Shown here one piece after another: positions 11,937-23,660 of a DNA stretch of 64,000 nucleotides (positions are counted from its first letter, which is position 1; each line of letters begins with the position of its first letter). The translations under genes were made by a program, and so were the position numbers. Under the pieces are notes generated by a model. It searched no databases and was not told the origin of the DNA. It worked only from the letters and a program-made list of their open reading frames with translations. Source of the stretch: Cryptomeria japonica (lineage: Eukaryota; Streptophyta; Pinopsida; Cupressales; Cupressaceae); NCBI RefSeq assembly GCF_030272615.1, contig NC_081413.1, positions 606,458,209 through 606,522,208 of the forward strand. The letters run 5' to 3'.

Positions 11937-12784
11937 GAAAGTCCGAATCAAAGGAAGGGAAGGCTGGAGGACAATTGGAGGTTCTACCATACAAAAGTAG
12001 AAGCTGAAGTAGCTGTAGGCTGGATAGGAAAATTATAATATCCTGTACTAGTCTATTGAGTAATACACTTTGGTAGAGAGCAACTGCTCCTACCAACTGG
12101 GGTTTTCACCCCTTATAAGGGTTTTCTCATTTCTGTATCTTTGTGTTATTACGTCGATAGACGTAAGTCTACAATCACATATGCACCTCATTCATCCATG
12201 TATATAAAAACAAAAAGCAGTTTAAAGATGAAAAATTAATCTAAAAAAATCAATAGATACTAAAATTATTTTGGGATAAAAATAATGATTAGATTGCCAA
12301 ACAATTTTATTTTAATTGTAGATATGTAGATAATTATTATTATTATTTTTTCATTATTATAAGGGATAAACATTAAGTATTTGTAAATCATTTTATTTTT
12401 ATTTTTATTTCTATAATGAGATAAGCATTAAACATTTGTAAAATCATTTTTATTTATATTTTTATAACAGATAAACATCAAATATTTGTAAACCATTTTA
12501 ATTTTAATTTTTATTCCTATAATGAGACAAATAAAAAATAAGAAATATCTTTTTTTTTTAATAACGGATAAACATTAAGTATTTTTAAACCATTTTTCTA
12601 TTAAATTTTTATTTCTACAATGAGATTAAAATATAAATAAAAAAACATTCTTATTATTTGTAAAATCATTTTTATTTTTATAATGATAATGTAATATAAA
12701 TTACAATATAATAAGATATATATTGATGTACTTTATATAGATTATCCTTAAGATATATATGTTAGTTTTGCATATACACTTAGA
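11937..12784. repeat. Tandem ~850-bp duplication, first copy
   Basis: GAAAGTCCGAATCAAAG at 11937 recurs at 12790, and the two stretches then stay alignable through an AT-rich tail to CATATACACTTA (12784 and 40840). The first part (AGTAATACACTTTGGTAGAG... CCCTTATAAGGG) has the character of a copia-type LTR end, which is a guess from style only. Confidence 0.85.
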
Positions 12785-12789
12785 AAATT

Positions 12790-13176
12790 GAAAGTCCGAA
12801 TCAAAGGGAGGGAAGGCTGGAGGACAATTGGAGGTTCTACCATACAGAAGTAGAAGCTGAAGTAGCTGTAGGCTGGACAAGAAAATTATAATATCCTGTA
12901 TTGGTTTATTGAGTAATACACTTTGGTAGAGAGCATCTGCTCCTACCAACTGGGGTTTTACCCTTATAAGGGTTTTCTCATTTCTGTATCTTTGTGTTAT
13001 TATGTTGATAGACGTAAGTCTACAATCGCATATGCACCTCATTCATCCATGTATATAAAAACAAAAAGCAATTCAAAAATTAAAAATTAATCTAAAAAAA
13101 TCAATAGATACTAAAATTATTTTGGGATAAAAATAGTGATTAGATTGCCAAACAATTTTATTTTAACTATAGATAT
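12790..13176. repeat. Tandem ~850-bp duplication, second copy, left part
   Basis: Second copy of the unit at 11937. It is interrupted at 13176/13177 by element A and resumes at 40378. GATAT (13172-13176) is the left half of the A target duplication. Confidence 0.88.
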
Positions 13177-14555
13177 TATTGACGTGGCTAAAATCGCGGA
13201 ACTACGACTTCATCCGGCCAACGCAGAATAGAATGCTTAGTATCCTATCCTCTCTTGAGATAAGGAAATCCCTAATGTTGTTTTAAATTGATCAATGGGG
13301 GATGACCTCAAGGTTTCGGTTGTCAGGTCTTGACTGTAGGATAGCTCAGCAGTTGATGTGTTTTGCTGGAAACACAAAGGGGACTTACAATTAGATGGAA
13401 TTGGTTTCACACAGGTTCCCTAAAATCTTACAATCTTATTTCATCTGATTTGCTTTTAACTTGATGCTACTTCAACTCGACTTGCGGGTTTCTTTTTAAA
13501 AAAGGGGAAAAGGGGGAATGAGGATAAAGAGTAATAAGAACAACTAGCTAACTTAACTAAGACAACATATTTGAACACATAGACGAAAATCTTAAAATAA
13601 CCAGAAGTTACTTTGCTAGCTAATTAGCACAACTAGGTAAAAACCAGTGCAATCATCTAGGAACTTTGAATTTTCAAGCTGCCAAATACAAATGCTGGAC
13701 TCTGTTGACGTGTCTGAAATCACATTGCTGCAAACTCCATACGGCCAACGCAGAATAGAATAGCCAATTGATTATCCTACTCTCTCTTGAGATAAGGAAG
13801 TCTCCAATGCTGTTTTCTAAGTTTGATCAAAGGAGACTACCTCAAGGTTTCTTTTGTCAGGTCTTGACTGCGGGATTTTTCAGTGGCTTGATGTGTTTAT
13901 GCTGGAAACACAAGGGAGACTTATGTTGAACTGGTAATTTATAGACAAGTTCCCTAGAACTTTTATGATCTTTCTATCAGATGATTTCGATTAATTTGAT
14001 ACTGTTTTAACGGGATTGCAGATTTTATGAATAAAAAAGGGGAAAAAGGAGGGAAGGATAGAGAGAGAAAGAGACATGAAATGTAAATTCTAACTAAAAT
14101 AGCAAATTCAGTCAAGCAGACAGACACCTCCAGGAAACTAGATTAAACATCACCAGCTGCTCAAGCACAATGTTTGCATAAATCCAGTGCAATCTTCAAA
14201 GGAGAAACAAGATTTTCATGTTATCAAGTACAATATTAGAACTTCTACATTCATAGTATGTGTTTGATAACCGAACTAAGCATGAAAGGTCCAGATTAAC
14301 CATGCAGAAAGAAAGGCAATCAACCGTTCCCTAATGGTGTGGACTGCAAGGATTCTATCAGATGCTTGATTGAAAAATGCTATGCAAAATAAATAGACAT
14401 AACTGAAAGATTTCTAAATTAAGTGAAGAAGGAGACCATGCACTCACAAGGAAACTTGAAAACAGTCTTAATTCTTTGCATTAATTCCTGTAAATTTCTC
14501 CAGAGCTTTCGCAACAATCCAAGAACTTCTTACAAAAAAGAGGGAAAACCAGTCC

Positions 14556-14564
14556 CTTAAATAG
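14556..14564 (-). promoter_or_regulatory. Element A' distal TATA-like box (P2)
   Basis: Minus-strand CTATTTAAG, about 860 bp before the element end, matching the position of P2 in B, C and D. Confidence 0.45.
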
Positions 14565-14805
14565 GCTTCAAAAAGGATGAATGGCCTAGATTTAATCTAA
14601 ACAAGTGGCCCAGATTCATCCATAAAGCATGGCTGCCCATACCCATAATTGGAGGCAAATATCAACAACCACCTCAAAATGGGCAATAACTACCCAAAAA
14701 GGGATAATTACAGCAATTTGAAATAATCCAAAAAGGTGCATCAAATAAAGCTTTACATTTGTTGACCAAAAGTCAATTGTCACCTTTTGGTGCAAAAGTG
14801 CACTT

Positions 14806-15891
14806 TTAAGATTTAGAGGGAAAAAAGCACTTTTGAGAAATTACTTTCTCTATTTCGGTCTCACACTCCTTTTCTAGAAATTGATCCTCGCCATGCAGGT
14901 ATTCCTGCCATAAATCACGACCTGCTGCCTGTTCCTCGCGAACGTATTCCTAGATCCTGATACATAACTGGAAGAGCAGACTGAATGGAGGCATGGGAGG
15001 ATGGCGAATTTTGTATTGCATGCCTTCGAGATACTGGTCCACGTGTTTTAAAACGTCCTTCCAGCTGGAGCAATTACGCTCAAAGCATAATATGTCTGAA
15101 TGGAACTGACTAGCAAAACTCAAGTCCTTAATGGAATAGGAAATCTTATCCGTCCCCAATCTTTCTTCCCAGTTTGGTTGGATTGCATTATTGGACAAGT
15201 CGTTTATCCATCCTGAAACCATTGATCGAAGGATGGTCTTACCTAGTTCTTGCATGTTTCCTAGAATCACTTCACATGCGTCACTTTCCTTGTCAATAAT
15301 TTCTTTGGTGTCGTTCTTCATGGTGATAGTCCAGTACCACTCCTTAAGAACACTGATGCTATGAGGATCTAGGATGGCGAACAATGTAGGAATTTGCGCG
15401 TGTGTCCAGAAAAGAGCTCTCATGAGGGGAAGGGTAGTGGCTGCCACTTCGTGCATGTGAAGGGATTCCTTCTTTACCTCCAATAACTTGACTAGAGTGA
15501 GCTCTCGATGGAGGGCCATTTCTTTTACTTCCTTAAGGATCTGCTCTCCCTTTTTCTTGATGTCTTGCATCCATTCCTTGACGGCCTTTGCGGTGTCCCG
15601 TACTCCTTCAAATTCAGTTGTGGTCCTTTGCGCCAATGCTGTCGGGGGAATATGGGATTCGGAGGCATTGTGCAATGGCCTTAGGAATTGATCGATGTAT
15701 CCTTCGGCTTGCTCAGCACGGGCCCGATACATGTACTTTTCAGCTGTGATCTCTTCGAGCTGCCTGAGTATATTCTGCATTGAATCCTTAAATTCTTCCT
15801 TTTCTTGCTCTTTAGTGGCTCGTCCGATGGGGACAGTTGTGATGCTATAATCTGCCAGTGTTATCTGATCTACTGGCTTGTCTACAGGCTG
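14806..15891 (-). pseudogene. Element A' ORF, C-terminal part
   Basis: Continuation of the ORF that is cut by element D. It begins at the GGTGG duplication (15892-15896) and encodes a mostly helical, charged segment (from TTQPVDKPVDQITLADYS on), probably coiled coil, matching the C-terminal third of the D protein in style and the C-terminus of the A copy in sequence. A TAG at 14950 stops it; the A copy has a Gln codon (FQEYVQEE) at that place, so this looks like CAG to TAG. The original end is probably the TAA at 14806. Function unknown. Confidence 0.72.
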
Positions 15892-16761
15892 GGTGGTGTT
15901 GATGTGTATTTTGTACACAGCCAAACACAGAATAAAATACCCAAATGGTACCTTACCCTCTCTTGATTAAAGCCTCTGAATGCTGAAGATATCGCGAAAA
16001 AGGATCGTCCAGGATTACTTCAAGGTTCTTCGTTGTAGGATCTCTACATGTGGATAAGCACCAGTGGTCGTTGTATATGCTGTTTCTTCAAGGGGTCTTA
16101 CGTACTTTCTGAGAAAGCTTGTCCGTGTTACTCTCTTTTGACTGCAGGAACAAGATTTTCCTAATACTAACAAATTTTCAAAAAATAGCAAAAGATAAGG
16201 GTTTCAAGGGATGAATACTAATCTAATCCTAAGAATGATTCAATGTAGGCTAGACTTGGTAAGATTCTACCAATTTCAGTATTGCCAAGCAATTACAACT
16301 CTACTGGAATTGATGCGATCTTCTAAGGTGATTCAGTGATTTTCAAATCATCAAGGATAAAGATACTATCATAGAGATACATATCAATATTTCAACAAAG
16401 ATTGAATGTTTAAGCAATCTCAATATCTCCAGTTGACCACACAAGGCGTCCTTACAATTAGTAAGAAGCTAGTGGTTTGGAACATGAATCTCACCAAAGA
16501 TCAAGCACAACACTTAGTCCTTTAAACTTAAATACTACTTCGACTGAGAATGATTCAAGAAGATAAACAATCATGAAGATAGCCACAAGTATTGCAATAA
16601 AACACCATAACTTCAATATTTTATTGATCTCAAAGCCAAATAGACAACAATTGTTCAAAATTCTTTCTTCACTACTCAATCTTGCTACACAATAACTTTC
16701 TTCTCTAAGCTCCCTCTCTTCTCTAACTTCTAACTATTATCAAAATGAAAATGAGTGAGGG

Positions 16762-16769
16762 TATATATA
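16762..16769 (-). promoter_or_regulatory. Element D distal TATA box (P2)
   Basis: Minus-strand CTATATATACC, about 870 bp before the element end and 200 bp after the ORF. An AATAAAATATT signal lies ~135 bp downstream, the TATA-to-polyA spacing expected of the U3/R part of an LTR. Confidence 0.65.
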
Positions 16770-16963
16770 GCATCCTCAAATACAATGAACGGTCTAGATC
16801 GAAAGAAGATCAATGGCCAAGATTTTGGCACCTAAACCCTAATTAGGGTTTGTTACAAAAAGGTCGCCATTTAGATGAACATTATTAAATGCATAGCCAA
16901 ATATTTAATTGGCACAAATATCGGGGAAACATAGACCAATAGGAATTAAGCTGCCACATCATC

Positions 16964-19900
16964 CTATAACAACTTTTCATCTAAAATTTTGTTCCCTTTC
17001 CTATGCTCTTTTTTAGCATATCCAACGAATCTGGACACAATTCCCTCAATCTCAGCAATGGGAATCTCAGGAAGATTTTTCATTCGTTCTTCCAAATGAA
17101 GGACTTGATCAAAAGCAGTGAGAAGGGCCATCTCCCATCCAGGTTCAAGTTCTTTGATCTTCTCAATCAGGAACATGGTAGTGAACATCAGATCTCGTTG
17201 CTCATCTGTGATGACGTTCTCCTCTTTGCAAAAGATGACTTTGACTCTCTCCTCCAACTCTTGGATGTCCACACCTGTCTCAATCTCGATCCGCCTGCCA
17301 AGAATGGTACGCAACACTTCAAACACCTTATCTTGAATTGGATGGATGACACCTTCAACTTGATTGCATTTGGTGTTGATGTCTTCAAAAAGAACCTCTT
17401 TCATTTGGAGCAGAGCTGACCACTGTAGGAGGTTATGAGTTCCTCCATCCATTATCTTTTCTTGTGCCAGGATCCGTCTTGGTGTGTGTCTTATTACTTG
17501 CAGGACAAGAATGATAACATCTCTAGTGTGAGTGAAAGCGGCTACAGTTATCATTAGATTATGGATAATCTCAAGGACCTGGATAGCTCGATGAATTGTC
17601 TTCATCATTCTTGTTGCAAATTCAACAGCTACAGTGTGAGATTTGTCAATCCAAGAGCTCATAAGCTGAACCAAGCTCTTGACCCTTTCTGCTTTGCCAA
17701 CTGATTCAAGAGGAAGTGCTTGTAAAGGAGATACTGCTGGATCCTGACGTCTCAAGGGCTGATTGAGATGACTAAAATAGCCTCTCCAAGCACCGACCTC
17801 TCTCTCAAGCTTCCTATTCTTTTCCATTTCTTCTTTAAGTTTGTCTTTAAGTGCTTCAAATGAATCAGTTGCCTCTTCCATTGCTTGTTCGGTGGTAAGT
17901 GGACCAAGCTCAAATGTTTCTAAGTCATTTTGATCTGCAAGAATCTCACCCTCATACTTGTCCACTACTGGTGTAGCTATTTGCAATTTCCTGGATCTTG
18001 TCTCATCCCTTAGTACCTTGGACATCTTTGTGGCCTTCTTCTTTTCTATTACCTCTTGAGAATTTCCTATAAGGCTTTCTAAATCAAATACATCTTCTTC
18101 CTCTTCAACCACAACTACCCTTGTTAGTCTCTCCTTTAACCAATCCGGAATGGCAGATCTTGTTTCCTTTACTTGTATTTCTTTAAGCAGTGGTCCATCC
18201 TCTCGGAAAGGAGATGTCGCTTCATCATCATTTTTCTCTTCATGGAGCTCATTAACATCAACTTGAGGGGATTGACTTGATGAATGTTGAGGCGTCTGTC
18301 CCTTTTCTGGCTTGTCATTTTGTACCATGGATTCCATAGATTCATCAATTTCATGTACCATCCTCTTCTGATCTGCCTTCTTTTCATGTCGAGAAGATGT
18401 GCTTGATGGGTGACCAAGATTGGCTTCTTGTTTCTTCTTGGAAGGTTCCCTTTTCTCAGGTCTTTCTTTCCTCTTTGCACCTCTAGGATGAGAAGTGTTC
18501 TCACTCACGCTTGCTTCTCCTTCTTCTGGTCTTGCCTCCAAAGTAAAAGTCATTGATACATTCTGCTCCCTCAACTTCTGATGCTGTACATCCACCCATC
18601 TGCGAGTACACGATAAGACAAGAGCCATCAAAACTCTCAAGTCTAAAACCTCGGGCTCATTCCAATCTATCTTCACTCCTTTGTCTTCTTTCTCATAGGA
18701 TGACTGGAGGTATTTACCATTATCTTGGGCTTGATCAGCTGCTCTATAAACCTTGCATTTCCTGATGAAATCTAAGGGTAGCCTGGAATGCATCTTTCCC
18801 TTAACCTCTAAATCACTTGGGAGATTCATCCAAAAGTCTTCTACCTGAAACTCATGCTTGTACTTCCTGCCGACTGTCTCCTCCATATAACCATGAGGGT
18901 CAAAATTCTCCCGTGAGGCAAAGGATGTGAATGAGTATAAAGATAATTCCTTCTCTGCATCTTTCGAGGTTTGAGTGTTAGGACATACTTCAAGTGAATT
19001 CCCTAGTATGATGGGCACGGGAATTCCATTTCCATGCTTGTGTCGGGATGCCTTCGCATAAGCGGCCAACTGTCTAGTCACCTCAAGTAGCACTATCCTG
19101 TCTGTCGGATACCTCGGCAACATGTAGGGAGATGAAGGACACCCATGAACTCTGATGTATGTAAACTTTGGAAACTGGATGAACCATGCACCATACTTCT
19201 TCACAAGCTCTTGTGCATCCAGAGATAGTCGATTGTGAATCCCATCTTGCAATATCCTAGTAATGTTCATCGTGAAGGTGTCATTGACTAACTTGTAGTC
19301 ACTTCTAGGCGGATGATGCAGATGAACATAAGAATCACAAACTTTCATTTCTCCGGGTCCTCTTTTGATCACTCCTCTATGAGGTAGCTCTGCATACTCA
19401 AAACTCCTGATTAAGGCATATATAACATATGAGCTCATGTGAAATGATTTGGTAGGTCTTAGCCTTCTCAACTGCACATCCAGACAATTGCTAATAATTC
19501 TGGCCCAATGAAGCATTCCTTTTCCTTGGACTATCATTTGAATGAAAAACATCCACTTTTCGAAGTAGAAAGCTTGAGGAGCCCCTATAACTCGATTGAG
19601 CAAAGTTATCAAATCTCTGTACTCCTCCTGAAAGTCGATCCTATGCGGTGTATTGGGAATCTTGTTCAGGCGAGGCCGACTTTTGAGCAACCAATTCTTG
19701 TTGATGAGATTCAGACAAGTATCGGGATCATCTTCATAGATCGACCTCGCTCTTTCTAGGCTTTTGTAAATCATATCCTTATGTTCTGGAAGATGAAGAG
19801 CTTCATTTATAGCTTCTTCTGAAAGGTAAGCTAAGATGTTCCCTTCCTTGGAAACGATCGTCCTTGATTGTGAGTCATAATGGCGGGCACACTCGATCAT

Positions 19901-20155
19901 CAGCTCATGACACTTGACTGCGGGAGGGAAACCTGCAGCCTTGATGATGCCACTTTCAATTATCTTCTTCGCAACAGGTGATGGCTTGCCAATGTAGGGG
20001 ACCTCTCGAAACTTCTTCACATTGAAGTTTCCTAAGTTGGTGTCTCTGATATTACTCCATTTGGACATGATCCTGGTCTCCAATTCGTCATTCTTCTGAT
20101 CTTCTTTGATGAGAGCCGGGCGACTAGTAGATACTCCAGCCTTTGGAGTCGCCAT
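16964..20155 (-). CDS. Element D protein, 1063 aa, unknown family
   Basis: Intact ORF. I start at the ATG at 20155 (MATPKAGVS), nine bases after the leader-intron acceptor; a longer frame would need TTG upstream. Three parts are visible. Residues ~30-360 form a compact domain shared with A, A', E and F: AAGFPPAV (73-80), HWARIIS (216-222), FHMSSYVIY (238-246), WFIQFPKFTYIRV (324-336), PYMLPRYPTDRI (343-354). Residues ~530-760 are low-complexity, Lys/Glu/Ser-rich, with basic patches. Residues ~770-1063 are long amphipathic helices. No reverse transcriptase, integrase DDE pattern, zinc knuckle or protease motif is seen. The N-terminal layout is loosely like plant mobile-domain or transposon-associated proteins, but I do not claim membership. 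Nucleic-acid binding is inference from the basic patches and helices. Confidence 0.88.
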   Translation of the reverse strand: MATPKAGVSTSRPALIKEDQKNDELETRIMSKWSNIRDTNLGNFNVKKFREVPYIGKPSPVAKKIIESGIIKAAGFPPAVKCHELMIECARHYDSQSRTIVSKEGNILAYLSEEAINEALHLPEHKDMIYKSLERARSIYEDDPDTCLNLINKNWLLKSRPRLNKIPNTPHRIDFQEEYRDLITLLNRVIGAPQAFYFEKWMFFIQMIVQGKGMLHWARIISNCLDVQLRRLRPTKSFHMSSYVIYALIRSFEYAELPHRGVIKRGPGEMKVCDSYVHLHHPPRSDYKLVNDTFTMNITRILQDGIHNRLSLDAQELVKKYGAWFIQFPKFTYIRVHGCPSSPYMLPRYPTDRIVLLEVTRQLAAYAKASRHKHGNGIPVPIILGNSLEVCPNTQTSKDAEKELSLYSFTSFASRENFDPHGYMEETVGRKYKHEFQVEDFWMNLPSDLEVKGKMHSRLPLDFIRKCKVYRAADQAQDNGKYLQSSYEKEDKGVKIDWNEPEVLDLRVLMALVLSCTRRWVDVQHQKLREQNVSMTFTLEARPEEGEASVSENTSHPRGAKRKERPEKREPSKKKQEANLGHPSSTSSRHEKKADQKRMVHEIDESMESMVQNDKPEKGQTPQHSSSQSPQVDVNELHEEKNDDEATSPFREDGPLLKEIQVKETRSAIPDWLKERLTRVVVVEEEEDVFDLESLIGNSQEVIEKKKATKMSKVLRDETRSRKLQIATPVVDKYEGEILADQNDLETFELGPLTTEQAMEEATDSFEALKDKLKEEMEKNRKLEREVGAWRGYFSHLNQPLRRQDPAVSPLQALPLESVGKAERVKSLVQLMSSWIDKSHTVAVEFATRMMKTIHRAIQVLEIIHNLMITVAAFTHTRDVIILVLQVIRHTPRRILAQEKIMDGGTHNLLQWSALLQMKEVLFEDINTKCNQVEGVIHPIQDKVFEVLRTILGRRIEIETGVDIQELEERVKVIFCKEENVITDEQRDLMFTTMFLIEKIKELEPGWEMALLTAFDQVLHLEERMKNLPEIPIAEIEGIVSRFVGYAKKEHRKGNKILDEKLL

Positions 20156-20163
20156 CTTGACAC

Positions 20164-20373
20164 CTACACAACATTTCAAAATTAGTCCTTGAACATTAAC
20201 GGGTAGAAAATAAGACTCAAAAAGAGGATTTAAGATATTAATTAGGAAATTTCATGATAAATCTAGAATTATCATTTCCTAATTAATTAATCAACTCTTC
20301 TCAAGTTTTAGACCCTTTCAATAAAATGCTATTAAAACAAGCCTTGACAAGGAATATCGAAACGAGTCCATAC
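20164..20373 (-). other. Probable leader intron of element D
   Basis: Donor AAG/GTATGG at 20373 and acceptor TTGTGTAG/G at 20165-20164, nine bases before the ATG. The same donor and acceptor are kept in B (30617-30818) and C (56345-56137), with lengths 202-210 bp, and similar sites occur in A and A'. Confidence 0.65.
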
Positions 20374-20631
20374 CTTCTCTTGAGTACTAAACTCTAAGAC
20401 CTTTGAAAATTATGCAAGAAAAATGGATTTTGGTAGGCAAGGTTTAAATCATAGCCCTCTCTTGGATGAATTATGCCTCCCTTAGCCTCCAAAGAGCTTC
20501 ACCCCACTTAGCCTTTAACACTTAGCAAAATTTCGCCTCCAATCTGCTGGATTTCGCTCCTCCATTTACTCTTCAATTTCGCACTTAGAAGGAATGAATG
20601 AATGATTTGAAATGTGAAGCAACAATCCTCC

Positions 20632-20640
20632 ATTATATAG
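20632..20640 (-). promoter_or_regulatory. Element D proximal TATA box (P1)
   Basis: Minus-strand CTATATAATGG about 480 bp upstream of the ORF start, next to GAGCGCT. The same GCGCTCTATATAA context is at 30325-30336 in B and a similar one at 56735-56746 in C. Confidence 0.68.
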
Positions 20641-20981
20641 AGCGCTCACCCTACTCCCTTCAAGGCCGACTTGGCAAAAAAAGGGGTAAAAAAATAAATA
20701 AAATCTCCAACAAAGGGTGGCCGACTTGCCTATAAAGGCAAAACAATTCCCTTGAGCGCTCATTTTAAATTTAAAAAAAAAAATTAATTTTAATCCTCCA
20801 AGGTAAAATTTTGATTATTTCAGGGCTTAAAATTAATTTATTAAATGCAAAATGCTTTTAAATTAATGCGAATTTAATTTTTCAAATGTCTCAAATTTAG
20901 CAATTTTGGTGATTTAGTGCAAACTGGAGAATATTAATTTTTTGATCAAGGTCTCAATGAAGCTTGCTAATGATTTCACCC

Positions 20982-23660
20982 TGGACCCTCTCCAAGGGTT
21001 AGGAGCGATTTTCCAAATTTAACCTTAAATATTTCATACCTTGACTCTAAAATCTCTTGGAGGGTGAATTCATATCCAGTTTAGGTCTTGCATTTCAAAT
21101 TTTGGTATTCTGCATGAGGAATTTAGGTGGAAATGTAGATTTCGCCCTGGACCCTCTCCAAGGGTCAGGAGCGATTTTCTCATTTTAGGTTATAATCCAC
21201 CTTAGCTTGATTGTTGAACTCTCAACTCAATTTCCAAGATCCATTTCCTTGCACCACTGAGTTACTTCATCAAAAATCTTGAAGGAAATAATGCTTTTAG
21301 AGGAATTTCGCCCTGGAACCTCTCCAAGGGTCAGGAGCGATTTTCATAATTTGGCTCAAAATTGACATTTTTCAAAGTTCAAAATCTCTTCAAGGCATCT
21401 CAAATAGGTCTTCTCACTGAATTCCAGACTTAGTTCTATCCAACTTAGGAGAAAAAGTGTGATTTTGGTGTTTTTCACCCTGGACCCTCTCCAAGGGTTA
21501 GGAGCGATTTTTCAAATTTGCTCTTACTCCTCCATCATTTTGCTCCAATCTTTTTTCACAAGGTTAAGCAAGGATCTTCTTCATTCATTCCATGCATGCT
21601 TGGTTTGTTGTTGTTAGGCAAAATAGGTGTTTGAAAGATTATCGCCCTGGACCCTTAGCAAGGGTCAGGAGCGACTTTTGCAACTTTGACTAAAAATCCT
21701 CATTTCCTTATCTAAAAACCTCTTCACCAAGCAAGATCATGTTTATACCTCCAAACCAAGCAAGAAAATCCTCCTTCCAAGTTTTTTCGCCCTGGACCCT
21801 CTCCAAGGGTCGGGAGCGATTTTTGCAAATTAGGCTCAATCCATCATCAACTTCTCTCGAATCTTTCATTCATCACTAGGTAATGTCCTTCATCCACTCA
21901 TTCAAGCTTGTTTTGTTTCTGCAGGGCAAAGTGGAGGTTTTTCAAATTTTCGCCCTGGGCCTTCTGCAAGGGTCAGGAGCGAAGAGAATCATCAAGTTTT
22001 GAAGCAAACCACTACTCATCATGATCTTAAAGGGCATCTTTACCTTAGTGCATCCTTGCCTTAGCAAAATCTTCAAAGAAATAGGTAGTTTTTGTGATTT
22101 TCACCTTGGGCATTCTCCAAGGGTCAGGAGCGAATTTTAAATTTTGAACACATTCCTTCTTTCTTTTATCTTCAAATCACTTCTAAGGCATAACATATCA
22201 CGTCCTCCTCCTATCCAAGGAAGATATAGCAAGATTTTGTCTTAATTCAAAAAAAAGGAGAGAACCTTGGAAATTCGCTCTGGACCCTCTCCAAGGGTCA
22301 GGAGCGATTTTGATAATTGCCTTCAAAACTTTCATCTTCAACAATCCTTCTTCACTTCAAGGCAATTCAAACATCATTTCAAACTCATGCCTAGGCTTAG
22401 CTTTGCTCAAACTTTGGAGGAAAAAACAGGTTTTAGAATTTTCGCGCTGGACCCTCTCCAAGGGTCAGGAGTGATTTTTCCTTTTTTGGGCTTGGTTGCT
22501 TCTTGTTTACCATCCAAATTATCTTCAAAGGGTAAAACATACCTTTTCACATCCACTCCAACCATAAAAATCATTTTGACGTTGCAAGAAAAAGGTGTTT
22601 TTGAGAATTTCGCCTTGGACCTCCTGAGAGGGTCAGGAGCAAATTTTGTAATATTGACCAAAATGCTTCACTTTTCACCTTAAAACCTCTTTGCCAAGTA
22701 AGATTTCATCTTGCAATATGCTATGAATAGGATTTTATGTCCAAGAAAGGTAAAATAATGTGTTTATAAAGAATTTCGCCCTGGACCCTCAGCAAGGGTC
22801 AGGAGCAAAATTGCCTTTCCTGGGCAAAACTCCTTCATCTTTTGATCTCCAAGCAAGTTAGGGGGTTCTATTATGTTCACTTCACCATTCATCACGCCTC
22901 TGACATCTCAATTTGACCAAACAAGGCCAGAGATGACTCTAATGGAAATTTTCGCCCTGGACCCTCAGCAAGGGTTAGGAGCGAATTTTAGGTTTTCAAC
23001 AAAGTTCTTCATCTTTTCAAGTTAAAACTTTCTCAGGCAGGTAAAGGGAGTTGTTCATTTTCCATTCATGTTCAAAACTTGATCTTTTTTCACTGCAAAA
23101 TAAGGAAAATTCAAAATTTCGCCCTGGGCCCTCAGCAAGGGTCAGGAGCGAATTTGCCTTTATTGCCCAAAATTCATCAATTCTCATGTTTTCAAATCCT
23201 CAATTGCATCAAGTGACGTCCAATCTTCCTTCCGGGAGACCCTGCACAAAACAAGTTAGACAAAATCAGTGACAAATAAACTTTAAACAACATTTTCGCC
23301 CTAGACCCTCTCCAAGGGTCAGGAGCGAAATTACCATTTTAGGCTAAACTGCTCAAAATTTAAGTCTCAAACCACTTCACAAGGCAAAGTCAGGTCATTT
23401 TCAAGGCCAGGAACCAGTTAGCAAATCCTCTCAAAACAAGAAACTGTGTTTAGAGTGAAGTTCGCCCTGGGCCCTCAGCAAGGGTCAGGAGCGAATTTTC
23501 TATTTCAGGCATCATCTTGCTCTCCAAAAATCGATCAAAAACTCTCCAGGCAAGAACACACAAATTCACCCTCAAACATGTCAAAACTTAGTCAAAATTG
23601 TGAAGGAAATTCACTCTACAAGGAATTTCGCCCTAGACCCTCAACAAGGGTCAGGAGCAA
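20982..23660 (-). repeat. Element D hairpin array, 17 units at ~165 bp spacing
   Basis: The ~33-bp motif CGCCCTGGACCCT...AGGGTCAGGAGCG is an imperfect inverted repeat. It recurs near 20985, 21143, 21308, 21478, 21645, 21788, 21951, 22102, 22276, 22443, 22608, 22775, 22953, 23119, 23294, 23461 and 23627. Mean spacing is 165 bp. The DNA between motifs is alignable only in part (TTC/CAAGGCAA/CTTCAT-rich), so the motif is better kept than the spacer. Confidence 0.92.

Noticed and set aside
13177-13702. 13177-13702 and 13703 onward as two tandem LTRs of one element
   Set aside because: They are related but diverged, each is bordered by its own target duplication partner (40373 and 34015), so they belong to two different insertions.
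20982-23660. CRISPR-like pattern of palindromic repeats with regular spacing
   Set aside because: Repeats are degenerate, spacers are ~130 bp and partly alignable, the sequence is clearly eukaryotic, and no cas genes are present.
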